64,000 nucleotides of DNA, from positions 3,286,001-3,350,000 of the forward strand of contig NZ_CP059856.1 of NCBI RefSeq assembly GCF_009193325.2, written 5' to 3'. This DNA comes from Bacteroides zhangwenhongii (GTDB lineage: Bacteria; Bacteroidota; Bacteroidia; Bacteroidales; Bacteroidaceae). Positions 14,929-24,166 of the stretch are shown in pieces. Position numbers and translations under genes: made by a program. The stretch's first letter is position 1; each line of letters starts with the position of its first letter. Below the pieces are notes generated by a model that did no database searches, had not been told where the DNA came from, and was given only the letters and a program-made list of their open reading frames with translations.

Positions 14929-16306
14929 AAGCACGCCTCCTGTCGTATTGTTCTTTGCCATATATCAATGTCTCATAGAGAAGTCCCGCCAAATGTTTGC
15001 CGCCACGGAAGTTGATATGTGTATAATCATAGTTTGCCATAGACGGTTTGGCATGGACAAGTTTTGCCATACTCCCTTCTCCTCCCATAGCCTCGAACAT
15101 ATTCCAGAATGCGATACCGCTTTCGGCGGCAATATTCTGCTGATAACGAATCAGGTTCTTGACTCCCGGCATGGTGCGGAGGTCGCCGTTTTCGTTCTTG
15201 TAATCACGGTCGCCCACGCTCAACAACAGGATTCCCGCCTGCGGGAAACACGTTTTGAGATGTTCGATAGCTGTCAGCAGCCCTTTCTGGTAATTATCGT
15301 AATTGCGTCCGCGTTCCGTTGCGACATTCAATCCATATTCAAGAATAATCAGGTCGTAAGGACGCTGGCGGTTAAACTGTTTCAACATTTGCTGCGGAAT
15401 GCCGCGCAGGGAAAGTCCGGAACTGCCGCGCAGCGAGAAGTTATCGAGAATTATTCCTTGCTTTCCATCCATCGCCAATCCATAAAAGAGCGTAGAGTCG
15501 GCACGGTCCACCGTCCAACGTATGGAACCGATGCGTCCGTCCACCCGCACTTCCTGTAAACCGCCCGAAGGGGACAGCGAATAGTTACGGCTTTCTCCTT
15601 TGTTCACACGGGCGGAAAGATGAAGGGAGTCTTTATTGTAAAAGAAGATGGAAGCACGCTGACAGGTATCAAGCAACGAAGCGTATTTGTCTTGTCCACG
15701 CAGTTCCACGTATGCGCCACTCCGGGGAACGAAATAATGTCCGGAAATCCCCTGCTTCTTCCTGTCGAAATAGACACTGTCCGTCACCGCATGGCTGGAC
15801 CATCCGCCAAATGTATGCCGCACCGTAGGACGGTAACCGCTTGTCATGGAGGTGATGGTCACGAAACCGACACCGCACCCTCCAAACCGTTTTTGAAGCA
15901 TTTCGCGGAGATCGGCCGTAAAGATATCAGCTTCTATAAAGGAGTCGCCGAATACAGCTATACGTACCAGATTGTCGTCTTCGGAACCGGAAGAAAGGCG
16001 ATTGAGAGCTTCATAAAAAGGAGCCATGCCCCGATGAGTGGAATCACTGTAATCTTCAATGCAAGTCATTCCGGCACGGCAGGTATCTACAAAAACCGGT
16101 TTTATCACAGGTGGCAAGGGTATACTGTCCGAATCGGCAGCAACAGACTCCGGTTCCGGATAACGAAGGTCGCTCAACAAATCCACGCGACGCATCGTAT
16201 GTCCGTCGATGGTAATGGCCGGAAGCCAATGAAGCCCCAATAAGGCTGCAAAGACAATCAATACAAACCACAACGAATATTTCAAATAGTTCTTTATTAT
16301 CTCCAT
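14915..16306 (-). CDS. Membrane-anchored SGNH hydrolase-like protein (first gene of acetylation cluster)
   Basis: A 463-residue protein. A single N-terminal membrane segment (about residues 11-28, SLWFVLIVFAALLGL) is followed by a periplasmic domain. GDSF with Ser122 (RIAVFGDSFIEADIF) is block I, LEYGLN is a block III-like element, and YTHINFRGG near residue 430 gives the Asp/His-type block V (here Tyr-Thr-His). Between them lies a beta-rich insertion (about 170-290), larger than in plain SGNH enzymes and typical of carbohydrate-binding inserts in AlgX-like acetyltransferases. It heads an operon with another SGNH gene and an MBOAT protein. The polymer modified is unknown. Confidence 0.85.
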   Translation of the reverse strand: MEIIKNYLKYSLWFVLIVFAALLGLHWLPAITIDGHTMRRVDLLSDLRYPEPESVAADSDSIPLPPVIKPVFVDTCRAGMTCIEDYSDSTHRGMAPFYEALNRLSSGSEDDNLVRIAVFGDSFIEADIFTADLREMLQKRFGGCGVGFVTITSMTSGYRPTVRHTFGGWSSHAVTDSVYFDRKKQGISGHYFVPRSGAYVELRGQDKYASLLDTCQRASIFFYNKDSLHLSARVNKGESRNYSLSPSGGLQEVRVDGRIGSIRWTVDRADSTLFYGLAMDGKQGIILDNFSLRGSSGLSLRGIPQQMLKQFNRQRPYDLIILEYGLNVATERGRNYDNYQKGLLTAIEHLKTCFPQAGILLLSVGDRDYKNENGDLRTMPGVKNLIRYQQNIAAESGIAFWNMFEAMGGEGSMAKLVHAKPSMANYDYTHINFRGGKHLAGLLYETLIYGKEQYDRRRAYEKE

Positions 16307-16379
16307 AATGTTCTAAATCCCAAACGACCGCAAAGATAGATAAAAGCAGTAAGAAAAAGCGGTGTCGGAAATAATAATT

Positions 16380-16450
16380 AAGCGCGGATTAACACAGATT
16401 TTCGCAATGATTACATTCAATCTGCGATAAATCTGTGTTAATCCGCGCTT
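16380..16450. repeat. Long near-perfect hairpin
   Basis: The left arm (16380-16406) and right arm (16423-16450) pair over 27 bp with a single one-base bulge and a 16-nt loop. The arms begin AAGCGCGGATTAACACAGAT. It lies between the acetylation cluster and the efflux operon. There is no strong T-tract, so it may be a dispersed palindromic repeat rather than a simple terminator, although it could stop the leftward efflux transcript that ends at 16474. Confidence 0.75.
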
Positions 16451-16473
16451 GGTCAACTGAAAGTAGACGGATA

Positions 16474-16767
16474 TCAAATAGTCCGCTCAATGTTCCATAC
16501 AAACGCGCGCAAACCCAATTGCTCCGTTTCCAGGTCCATCTTATGCAGCGTATCCAGCAATGGATCTACTTTGTGATCTTCGACTACCGTGATGATGGCC
16601 GAGCACATACTTGGCCAGGCGTGACTTCCGAAATGCGGGTCGCCCGTCTTCGAACCACGTCCCTGCACCTTCTCAAGGTAGGTGAAGCCACGACATCCCA
16701 AACGGTCGAGCAATGACATGATTCGTTCGTAATAGGCCTGGTCGAATGTTATCAGTACTGATTTCAT
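16474..16767 (-). CDS. PII-like protein, PG0541-type transporter-associated family
   Basis: A 97-residue protein with the ferredoxin-like fold pattern of PII proteins: MKSVLITFDQAYYERIMSLLDRLG, a glycine-rich turn region (GRGSKTGDPHFGSHAWP) and IITVVEDHKVDPLLDTLH. It belongs by pattern to the small PII-like family that accompanies RND pumps in Bacteroidetes (PG0541 of Porphyromonas). PII proteins bind nucleotides and regulate transporters, so a role in sensing for the adjoining pump is plausible but untested. The gene is 12 nt downstream of the RND gene and is the last of the operon. Confidence 0.8.
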   Translation of the reverse strand: MKSVLITFDQAYYERIMSLLDRLGCRGFTYLEKVQGRGSKTGDPHFGSHAWPSMCSAIITVVEDHKVDPLLDTLHKMDLETEQLGLRAFVWNIERTI

Positions 16768-16779
16768 ATTTCTTTCTTG

Positions 16780-19700
16780 TTATTTCTTAATAATATCATT
16801 TTTATGCTCCTGGAAGTAAGTGTCCAATTCGCGTTGGCGACGAAGCTTACGACGCTGGTTCTTGATGCCGGTTCCTGCAAAGACACAATACAAAGTAGGA
16901 ATCAGAATCAATGTCAACACGGTCGATATTGTCAAACCACCGATTACGGCAATTGCCATCGGACTCCACATCTCAGAACCCTGACCACCACCGATAGCCA
17001 TCGGAATCATACCGAGAACGGTTGTGGCTGTGGTCATCAATACCGGACGAAGACGGCTCTTACCGGAAGTTACCACAGAATTTACAACTGCCAGCCCGCG
17101 TTCCCGACAAAGGGTGATGTAGTCGATGAGCACAATACCGTTCTTCACCACAATACCAATCAGCATGATACCTCCCAACAGGCTCATGACGCTCAACGTA
17201 CTGCCCGTAAAGAAGAGTGCCATCAAGACACCGCTAAACGCAAACGGCAGAGAGAACATGATTATGAACGGATAGGTGAGCGACTCGAACTGCGCCGCCA
17301 TCACGATAAATACAAGAATGACTATCAGAATACCAAGCGTTCCCAAATCGCGGAACGAATCCTGCTGGTCTTCGAACGAACCGGCAACCTGAATAGTCAC
17401 TTCTCCCGGTATGTCCATCTTGTCGATGATCTCGTTACCGGCAGCCACTACGTTGCCCAACGGCGCACCGGAGATTACAGCAGAAACGGTCACGATACGT
17501 TCACGGTCTTTACGTTCGATAGTAGGAGGTGCAAAGCGCTCGACTACCTTTCCGACATCTTTCACACGGACAGATTGTCCTTGCGCATTATAAATAAGGA
17601 TGTTCTCCAGACTTTCCAGACTTGTACGGTATTCCGGCGCATAACGCACTTTAATGTCATACTCGTCTCCGTCTTCACGATATTTCGAAGCAACCGCACC
17701 ATTGATCCGGTTACGCAGATAGTTACCGGCTGTCGAAAGGTTCAGTCCGTGCATTGCCAGTTTCTCACGGTCGAAGTCCACCTGATATTCCGGCTGATAA
17801 TCGCTACGGCTGATGTTCACCTCAGTCACTCCTGGCACTTTCAACAGTTCACGTTTCAGACGGGCTGACACGCTGTCAGTCAAAGCCATATCGTATCCGT
17901 ACACCTCAAAATCGGCACTGGCCTGAGCAGACATACCCGTATTGCTACCTCCGAGTATAACTTGCGCTTTGCTGAATTCCGGATAGGCTTTCAAGTCTTC
18001 ACGCATCTCGTCGCAGACAGCTTCCAATGTGATATCACGATCACCCGGATCTACCAGACTGATATTGAATGAGATGATATGCGAACCGTTGTCCTGCATA
18101 GAAGCCCATGTGTTGTCCGAATCGGCCTGCCCTACGGTATAGTTGCAGACTTTCATAATGTCTTTATACTTCGTCAGCCATTGATTGGTCAGTTTCTGCG
18201 AAAGCTCCTGAGCGATCTCTTTTCGTGTTCCGATAGGCAATTCCAACTGTACGGCGATACGGGCATTATCTTGTGCCGGGAAGAACTCCGTACCAATCCC
18301 CTTTGCACACAGCAAGCTGACAACGAAGAAAGCGATACACCCCGTAATGACTATCGGACGATGGCGAACCGCCCAATTCAACATCTTGCCATACCAAGTG
18401 TCGAGTCCGTCCAACGCTTTTTCAATCGGGGTGAAGAAGAGCTTGAACAGCTTTGACGGCTTTTTCTGCAAACGAAGCAACTGGGAACAGAGCATGGGGG
18501 TCAATGACAAAGCAGCAACCGTAGAGATAAACATGATGGCACACATCATCCAACCGAGCTGTTTGAAAAGTACACCGGACATACCGCTCACCATAGTCAA
18601 CGGGAAGAACACGGCAATCATGGTCAAGGTAGAGGCAATTACGGAAATCGCCACCTCATTGGTTCCATGCACGGCAGCTTGTTTGGGGTCGGAACCACGC
18701 TCGATATGGGTTGTCACATTCTCAAGTACCACAATCGCATCGTCCACCACCATACCGATAGCGATGGAAAGTGACGAAAGCGAGATAATATTGATCGTGT
18801 TTCCGCTAATCGCCAGGTAAATGAACGAGGCTATCAAAGAAAGCGGAATGGTGATACAGATAATCAACGTCGCACGCCAGCGTCCCAAGAAGAGGAACAC
18901 AACGATGACAACGAACAGCAAGGCGTAGACAACGGTTTCGGTCAAACTGTCGATTGTATTCAGGATGTTGTCGGAGGTATCGACAATGACACCGATCTTT
19001 ACATCGCTCGGCAGGTTCTTCTGAAGTCTCGGCAGCGCTTCGGCCACTTTCTTGGAGATTTCTACCGAATTGGCTCCGGATTGTTTCTGAACAACAATCA
19101 TGGCGCCTTGCACACCGTTATTATAGGTTTCCTGCGCGCGTTCTTCTACGGTATCGACTATCCGGGCCACATCACGCAAGAAGACGTTCGCTCCATTGTG
19201 AGTACCTACTACGACATCCGCCAACTGCCGGGAATCATCGAACTCTCCTTCCACCCGCAACGCGTAGGTTTCACTACCGATATCGAAGTTACCGCCGGGA
19301 ATGTTCTTGTTCTCCGCTCCGATAATGGAGCTGATGGATTCGATGGTCAGGTTGTATGCTTCCAACTTGTTAGGGTCGCAATATACCTGAATCTCACGCT
19401 GCGGAGCACCACTGATGGACACGGTTCCGACTCCCGGAATACGTGCCAAGGGGTTAACTACACGGTCGTCCAATATTTTGTAAAGCGCCGACTGGCTCTC
19501 ATTGGCCTGTACGGAAAGCAGCACGATAGGAATCATATCCGTACTGAACTTGAAGATGATCGGATTCTCGACATCGTCGGGAAGCTGCGAGCTTACCATG
19601 TCGAGCTTATCACGCACATCATTGGTCAGAACGTCAATATCGTTACCGAACTCGAACTCCAGCGTAATCAATGACATATTTTCGGAAGAACGGGAGGTGA

Positions 19701-19938
19701 TATGTTTCAGGTTGCTCACCGCATTCAAGGTATTCTCAAGCGGACGAGTAACGTTGTTTTCTATATCCGAAGCACTTGCACCGGGATAAGCGGTCATCAC
19801 CATGATCGTATTTGTATCAATATCCGGATACAAGTCGATAGGCAATTTGGACAAAGAGAAAAGACCAAAAATCACCACTGCCAAAAAGCAGAGGGAGGTC
19901 ATAATCGGTTTCTTAACCGCACCTTCGTATAAACTCAT
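16780..19938 (-). CDS. RND efflux pump inner-membrane transporter (HAE1/AcrB type)
   Basis: A 1052-residue protein, the normal length. TM1 follows the MSLYEGAVKKPIMTSLCFLAVV start. The AcrB-like blocks LPIDLYPDIDTNTIMV and AYPGASASDIENNVTRPLE and the TM4 proton-relay Asp pair in SIAIGMVVDDAIVVLENV are all present. The second half repeats the architecture, with GGIMLIGIVVKNGIVLIDY as the TM10 region. Large periplasmic porter and funnel domains lie between. It exports drugs, bile salts or other amphiphiles by proton antiport in a tripartite complex with the neighbouring adaptor and TolC protein. It is 28 nt downstream of the adaptor gene. Confidence 0.95.
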   Translation of the reverse strand: MSLYEGAVKKPIMTSLCFLAVVIFGLFSLSKLPIDLYPDIDTNTIMVMTAYPGASASDIENNVTRPLENTLNAVSNLKHITSRSSENMSLITLEFEFGNDIDVLTNDVRDKLDMVSSQLPDDVENPIIFKFSTDMIPIVLLSVQANESQSALYKILDDRVVNPLARIPGVGTVSISGAPQREIQVYCDPNKLEAYNLTIESISSIIGAENKNIPGGNFDIGSETYALRVEGEFDDSRQLADVVVGTHNGANVFLRDVARIVDTVEERAQETYNNGVQGAMIVVQKQSGANSVEISKKVAEALPRLQKNLPSDVKIGVIVDTSDNILNTIDSLTETVVYALLFVVIVVFLFLGRWRATLIICITIPLSLIASFIYLAISGNTINIISLSSLSIAIGMVVDDAIVVLENVTTHIERGSDPKQAAVHGTNEVAISVIASTLTMIAVFFPLTMVSGMSGVLFKQLGWMMCAIMFISTVAALSLTPMLCSQLLRLQKKPSKLFKLFFTPIEKALDGLDTWYGKMLNWAVRHRPIVITGCIAFFVVSLLCAKGIGTEFFPAQDNARIAVQLELPIGTRKEIAQELSQKLTNQWLTKYKDIMKVCNYTVGQADSDNTWASMQDNGSHIISFNISLVDPGDRDITLEAVCDEMREDLKAYPEFSKAQVILGGSNTGMSAQASADFEVYGYDMALTDSVSARLKRELLKVPGVTEVNISRSDYQPEYQVDFDREKLAMHGLNLSTAGNYLRNRINGAVASKYREDGDEYDIKVRYAPEYRTSLESLENILIYNAQGQSVRVKDVGKVVERFAPPTIERKDRERIVTVSAVISGAPLGNVVAAGNEIIDKMDIPGEVTIQVAGSFEDQQDSFRDLGTLGILIVILVFIVMAAQFESLTYPFIIMFSLPFAFSGVLMALFFTGSTLSVMSLLGGIMLIGIVVKNGIVLIDYITLCRERGLAVVNSVVTSGKSRLRPVLMTTATTVLGMIPMAIGGGQGSEMWSPMAIAVIGGLTISTVLTLILIPTLYCVFAGTGIKNQRRKLRRQRELDTYFQEHKNDIIKK

Positions 19939-19966
19939 TTTTGTAAGGGATTAATTTGTTAGTGAT

Positions 19967-20986
19967 TTATTTCTCAACTGCCACTTCCATGCCATTCACC
20001 AAACGCGACTGACCGGCAACTACAACTTGAGAATTATCGGGCACACCGGATTTCAACTCGTATTCCGTACCCATACGCCGACCTAACTCTACCTTATTAT
20101 AAGATACTTTACCATCTTTATATACAAAGACATAACGGTCGCCGGAACCTGCCTGCTTAACAATGGCCAGATCGGGAACAACCACGTTGTCCGCTGTGCC
20201 GAAGTTTAATGTAGCACGGGCAAACATTCCCGGACGCACACGCTGGTCTCTATTATCCAGCTTGATTTCTACCTGGAACGTGCGGGTAGCAGCGTCTATC
20301 GTAGGGTAAATCAGACTGATATTTCCGGTGAATACTTCGTCGCCGTATACATCCAGCTTCACATCTACGGGCGCGCCTTTCTTCACTTTGGTAAAGTAGG
20401 TTTCGGAAACATTGATAAGAAGTTTCACCGGAGTGATCTGCTCTACAACCAATACCGGGTTTCCACCACTATACATATCGCCGTTATCATAGTTGCGTGC
20501 AGTAACCACGCCATTGATGGGGCTTAGCAAAGCGGTATTCTCCAACAGATTCTTATAAGCCGTCTTTTTCACGTCGAGCTGCATCTTCGAAGCATCCCAT
20601 TCCGATTTGGAAGCGCCACCCACTTTATAAAGTTCGTCGATACGCTTAAATTCGATTTCCTGATTATCCAGTTGCAACTTGGTTTGTTTCAGATTAGCCG
20701 CATCCATCTGCACTAATTTCTGGCCTTTGGATACACGGTCGCCCACTTCTACAAAGATCTGGTCGATACGCACGGGAGAGGAAGGGGCTATATTGTTTTT
20801 CACTTCCGCTTCTACCGTTGCCGTGTAATCCTGTATCTGATCTACGGGACGGGCTTTTACATCTGCCAGTTTCACAATGGGTTTCTCGTCCGCTTGTGCT
20901 GCCACAGCTGCTTTGTCTTTTCCACCTGTACACGAGCCCATGAACGCTGCTAACAGCAAGGCTACTAATTGGATACCTTTTTTCAT
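19967..20986 (-). CDS. RND membrane-fusion (periplasmic adaptor) lipoprotein
   Basis: A 339-residue protein. The signal peptide ends in a lipobox (AFMGSC, lipid-modified Cys19). The HlyD/AcrA layout follows: a lipoyl half-motif (NNIAPSSPVRIDQIFVEVGD), a helical hairpin (about 95-155), the second lipoyl half (LSPINGVVTARNYDNGD), a beta-barrel (NISLIYPTIDAATRTFQVEI) and a membrane-proximal domain (VVVPDLAIVKQ). It links the RND pump to the outer-membrane channel. The gene sits between the tolC-like and RND genes with short gaps, in the standard operon order. Confidence 0.94.
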   Translation of the reverse strand: MKKGIQLVALLLAAFMGSCTGGKDKAAVAAQADEKPIVKLADVKARPVDQIQDYTATVEAEVKNNIAPSSPVRIDQIFVEVGDRVSKGQKLVQMDAANLKQTKLQLDNQEIEFKRIDELYKVGGASKSEWDASKMQLDVKKTAYKNLLENTALLSPINGVVTARNYDNGDMYSGGNPVLVVEQITPVKLLINVSETYFTKVKKGAPVDVKLDVYGDEVFTGNISLIYPTIDAATRTFQVEIKLDNRDQRVRPGMFARATLNFGTADNVVVPDLAIVKQAGSGDRYVFVYKDGKVSYNKVELGRRMGTEYELKSGVPDNSQVVVAGQSRLVNGMEVAVEK

Positions 20987-21019
20987 ATTCCTTAGTTGTA
21001 ATTTTTTAGTTGTCTATCT

Positions 21020-22366
21020 TTATTCTTTTCCCAACACCTGATCGAGATCTGCCTTAGCAACCAGGTAATCGTATATTGATTGATTGTAGGTGAGTTGTGC
21101 CTGCGTCAATGATACTTGAGAGCTGTTCAGTTCGAGCACCGTACCTTTACCTACGTCATAACGTTTCTCGGCAATCACTACCGCTTTCTTAGCCTGCATC
21201 ACATTTTCCTTATTGCTGACCACTTGCTCTGTGCTCGCACTCATATTGTTACGGCAACTGACAATCTGCATATTCAACTTTCTCTCCGTATCGATGCGGT
21301 TCCAATCGAGCTGACGCATTTGTATACGGGCGGATTTTACTTTTGTAAAGTTGCTTGCCTTATACAGAGGTATGCTGATGTTAAACATCAGGTTGGAACT
21401 GTTACTCCAACTGTAATCAAAGAAGTTGATGTTCGGATTGTACAAAGATTGATATTTGTAGGAGAAGCTCATTGAAAGGGTCGGTATAAAGTTCGTTTTC
21501 AATGACTTAACATTCTTCTCCAATAACTTCATGTTCAAGTCCAACTGCTTCATCGTGGTATTGTTGTCCAAATTCACATCCTCTTCTTTCAGCTGTTCGG
21601 CAAACATGGAGGTCTCATAGTTAGTCAGATTGTCATTAATCTTAATCTCTACATCGGCAGTGATACCCATCAAAACTTTGAGCTGCAATTTAGCCAAAGT
21701 CACTGCGTTGGCCGCCGATATCAAGTTGGGCTTGATACTCCGCATCTGCACTTCCGCACTAATCTTATCGTATTCGCTCACTGTCCCCTGCTGATATTTG
21801 GCATTGACAACATTGTAGTTATCTTCCGCCAGTTTATAGCTTCCTTGAAGTACCTCGTAACTGTCCTGCGCAAGCATCAACTGATAATAAGCCTTGCTCA
21901 CCTGATTCACCAGATCCAGTTTGGAAGCGCGGGATTTCTCTACCGCAAGTTCAATATCCGTCTTTGTCATCGACATGGCGCGATAAACTCCCGGCACAAA
22001 TAAAGGCAGGTTTATGTTCAATCCGGCATTGGCGGTATTGGTTCCGTCTTGCCCCATCTTGAAGGACATATCATTCAATTTCATCTCAGCCGCTTTAATG
22101 GTATGGTCCACCGACCCGGATATGCTGGCTTCCGGCAACAGATTTTGCCAAGCTTCCTTGCTGGCTACTTTCTTTAAAGCGATCTCTTCTGCAGCCACTT
22201 TCATTGTGGGATTTTCATCCAATGCAATTTCGAGGGCTTTGTCTAAAGTTAAGGTCAGTATCTCCTTTGCCCCTTGGGTATTCTGCGCCTTTGCAAAGCC
22301 GAACGTGCAGAGTACCGCAACTGCCAGAAGAATCTTCTTTCCTGTCAATTCTTTAATTTTGTTCAT
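21020..22366 (-). CDS. TolC-family outer-membrane efflux protein
   Basis: A 448-residue protein with a signal peptide (IKELTGKKILLAVAVLCTFGFAKAQ broken after Ala) and two OEP repeats rich in long helices: about 35-240, starting LTLDKALEIALDENPTM, and 260-440, including VVIAEKRYDVGKGTVLELNSSQVSLTQAQ. It forms the trimeric outer-membrane duct of the tripartite pump encoded just downstream. It is 47 nt downstream of the TetR gene on the same strand, so regulator and pump are probably one transcript. Confidence 0.93.
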   Translation of the reverse strand: MNKIKELTGKKILLAVAVLCTFGFAKAQNTQGAKEILTLTLDKALEIALDENPTMKVAAEEIALKKVASKEAWQNLLPEASISGSVDHTIKAAEMKLNDMSFKMGQDGTNTANAGLNINLPLFVPGVYRAMSMTKTDIELAVEKSRASKLDLVNQVSKAYYQLMLAQDSYEVLQGSYKLAEDNYNVVNAKYQQGTVSEYDKISAEVQMRSIKPNLISAANAVTLAKLQLKVLMGITADVEIKINDNLTNYETSMFAEQLKEEDVNLDNNTTMKQLDLNMKLLEKNVKSLKTNFIPTLSMSFSYKYQSLYNPNINFFDYSWSNSSNLMFNISIPLYKASNFTKVKSARIQMRQLDWNRIDTERKLNMQIVSCRNNMSASTEQVVSNKENVMQAKKAVVIAEKRYDVGKGTVLELNSSQVSLTQAQLTYNQSIYDYLVAKADLDQVLGKE

Positions 22367-22413
22367 AAACTGGTTTCTAATTTAATCTTAATTGTTTGTC
22401 AATGGGGTACACC

Positions 22414-23070
22414 TTACTCTCTCGGTGTTCCAATACGATTTTTACGATATTCTTGTATAAAGTCTTCCAGAACCTTCGCTCCTTTCTCTGTGGAAATGCC
22501 ACGAATATAGGTGAACATGATGGACTCATACACTTCTATAAAAGGATATTCATTGCAGATATCCGTATTCAAAAGTACATCAAACTGCTCTTTCACCAAC
22601 ATATTGACAATGCCAAAGTTTACGTCCGAACGAAAAATTCCTTGTTCCACACCCGCCTTAAAGAAGGACATCGTTTTCTCCGAGTCGCTGTCCTGACGGT
22701 CTCTCATTAAACTGTATACTTTCGGATATTTCTTGATGTCTTCAAAAAAACGCTTGTTCGTCTGATGGAACACTTCAATGCTCTTCTGAAATACTGCCAA
22801 TATCACTTCCAGTACATTGTGAGACTGTTCATATACTTCCTGCAAATAAGCCTCCCTATCGGACTGTACCTTCAATATACATTCCTTCAGCAGCGATTCT
22901 TTGTCCGAAAAGACTTCATAAAGAGTACGCTTGGAGATACCCAATGCCGCTGCAATGTCGTCCATTGTTATACTCTTGATACCTTTTGAAGCGAAAGCTT
23001 CTGTTGCCGTCACCAAAATCCGTTCTCTTAGCTCTGCCCGTTGGGAAGCGTCTTTTCCATGCTCTGCCAT
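22414..23070 (-). CDS. TetR-family regulator of the efflux operon
   Basis: A 218-residue protein. The N-terminal HTH is typical: RERILVTATEAFASKGIKSITMDDIAAALGISKRTLYEVF (seen in two helices plus the recognition helix, residues 15-60), with a KESLL helix after it. The remaining helical domain would bind an inducer and make dimers. It is the first gene of the operon that continues with TolC, adaptor, RND and PII-like genes, the common arrangement for a self-regulating efflux repressor. The ligand is unknown. Confidence 0.92.
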   Translation of the reverse strand: MAEHGKDASQRAELRERILVTATEAFASKGIKSITMDDIAAALGISKRTLYEVFSDKESLLKECILKVQSDREAYLQEVYEQSHNVLEVILAVFQKSIEVFHQTNKRFFEDIKKYPKVYSLMRDRQDSDSEKTMSFFKAGVEQGIFRSDVNFGIVNMLVKEQFDVLLNTDICNEYPFIEVYESIMFTYIRGISTEKGAKVLEDFIQEYRKNRIGTPRE

Positions 23071-23136
23071 CGTCCGTTTTCAATTTTATTAAAATACAGT
23101 TTTCATTTTATATTCGTTTCCAAAGGAAAAACGGAA

Positions 23137-23144
23137 CAAAGATA
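23137..23144 (-). promoter_or_regulatory. -7 box (TATCTTTG) of the TetR/efflux operon
   Basis: The minus strand reads TATCTTTG, an exact Bacteroides -7 match, 66 nt before the tetR start. No clear -33 is seen. Between this box and the gene lie the inverted words TCCGTTTT and AAAACGGA, about 50 bp apart, which could serve the repressor. Confidence 0.45.
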
Positions 23145-23388
23145 TACAGAAAACTCAATTAACGAATTAAGTTTCCGCCTATTTATAATCCATTTGGGAA
23201 TTATTATCATTCAATAGAGCAATATGAAAACAAGTGTTAATTAGGAAATACAGAACAAATGGAGGAGAAAGATAGAAAGTATAAAAACTAGAAGTAAAGT
23301 TTTATCGCTATAAAAGGGGAATGCATTTTGACACACTCTCAATAATCAGTATCTCTATTAACGTAAAATAAAAGCTTATTATTAGGGG

Positions 23389-24033
23389 TTATGGTTTTTG
23401 TTGTTCCTTCAACTCCAATAGGTATTTGAATGTGTGTTTCGCTTCCTGACTATCATCTTTGAGATAGGCTTTCTTTAGTTCAGGAGATTTCTTCAACAAT
23501 TCAACCATTTTGTTCTTATCCAAAAACTCAATCTTCCCGGTCTCGCCGTCAAGTTCATAACAAACCCGCTTTGTCACCAGACTCGAGGCAGCAAGAGCGT
23601 CCCCTATATTCCCACCTAACTTGACATCATCTTCTTCCACAAAATTTCCACCAACAACAGATCCTAAAGGCATAGCACAAAAATAGATCTTCTTGCCTAA
23701 CTGAACAGCCGGTGCATACCAGGCTCCAAAACGTAACTTTTTATATCGCAGTTTACGGCAATTCAGATATAAGTCTCCTTTTTCATCACGCACAGCAAAA
23801 CAACGCTTTTTCAAACGCCGACACATGGACTCGTCATTTCCGGCCGTTATCCGGTAATCAGCTCCTCCTGTCAATACTATCTGGTTCTTGGAACGTCTCT
23901 CTACACGCAACACGGCAACAGTATCACCGTCTTGAGCCAACAGTTCTTTCAAATTAGAATAAATGATATTCTGCGCAATTAACGGGAGGCTAATCACGCT
24001 CATCAACAACAATAAGATACATCCTTTCTTCAT
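23389..24033 (-). CDS. Secreted protein of unknown function
   Basis: About 214 residues from the ATG at 24031-24033 (an upstream in-frame ATG at 24063 adds 10 charged residues before the signal peptide and is less likely). The signal peptide is MKKGCILLLLMSVISLPLIAQ. The mature part is beta-rich (DTVAVLRVERRSKNQIVLTGG, then CFAVRDEKGDLYLNCRKL, then KIYFCAMPLG) with a helical Lys/Glu-rich C-terminus. It has the look of Bacteroides-specific periplasmic proteins. It is a single gene, divergent from the MutS-like gene at 24167. I do not recognise a function. Confidence 0.6.
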   Translation of the reverse strand: MKKGCILLLLMSVISLPLIAQNIIYSNLKELLAQDGDTVAVLRVERRSKNQIVLTGGADYRITAGNDESMCRRLKKRCFAVRDEKGDLYLNCRKLRYKKLRFGAWYAPAVQLGKKIYFCAMPLGSVVGGNFVEEDDVKLGGNIGDALAASSLVTKRVCYELDGETGKIEFLDKNKMVELLKKSPELKKAYLKDDSQEAKHTFKYLLELKEQQKP

Positions 24034-24137
24034 TGGTCTTCCTCCTTTCCTGTCTAAACGCATTTTTCGAGTGGAAAGTTATACATTTTAGCGGATAAAT
24101 GCAAGGGAGAAAAAGAAATATTTAAATATACTTTGAT

Positions 24138-24145
24138 TACCTTTG
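24138..24145 (+). promoter_or_regulatory. -7 box (TACCTTTG) of the MutS-like gene
   Basis: An exact TAnnTTTG match 21 nt before the ATG at 24167. It overlaps the upstream TTG at 24143, which rules that codon out as the translation start. Confidence 0.5.
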
Positions 24146-24166
24146 CGAAAAAGTATTGAGTTTATT

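Noticed and set aside
14068..15015. Plus-strand 315-codon ORF and neighbour at 14753-15559
   Set aside because: Antisense of the two SGNH genes, which have clear catalytic blocks.
16777..17868. Plus-strand 363-codon ORF
   Set aside because: Antisense of the RND transporter, with His/Thr/Arg-rich low-quality translation.
24143..24166. TTG start eight codons upstream for the MutS-like protein
   Set aside because: The codon lies inside the -7 promoter box, so it would not be in the transcript.
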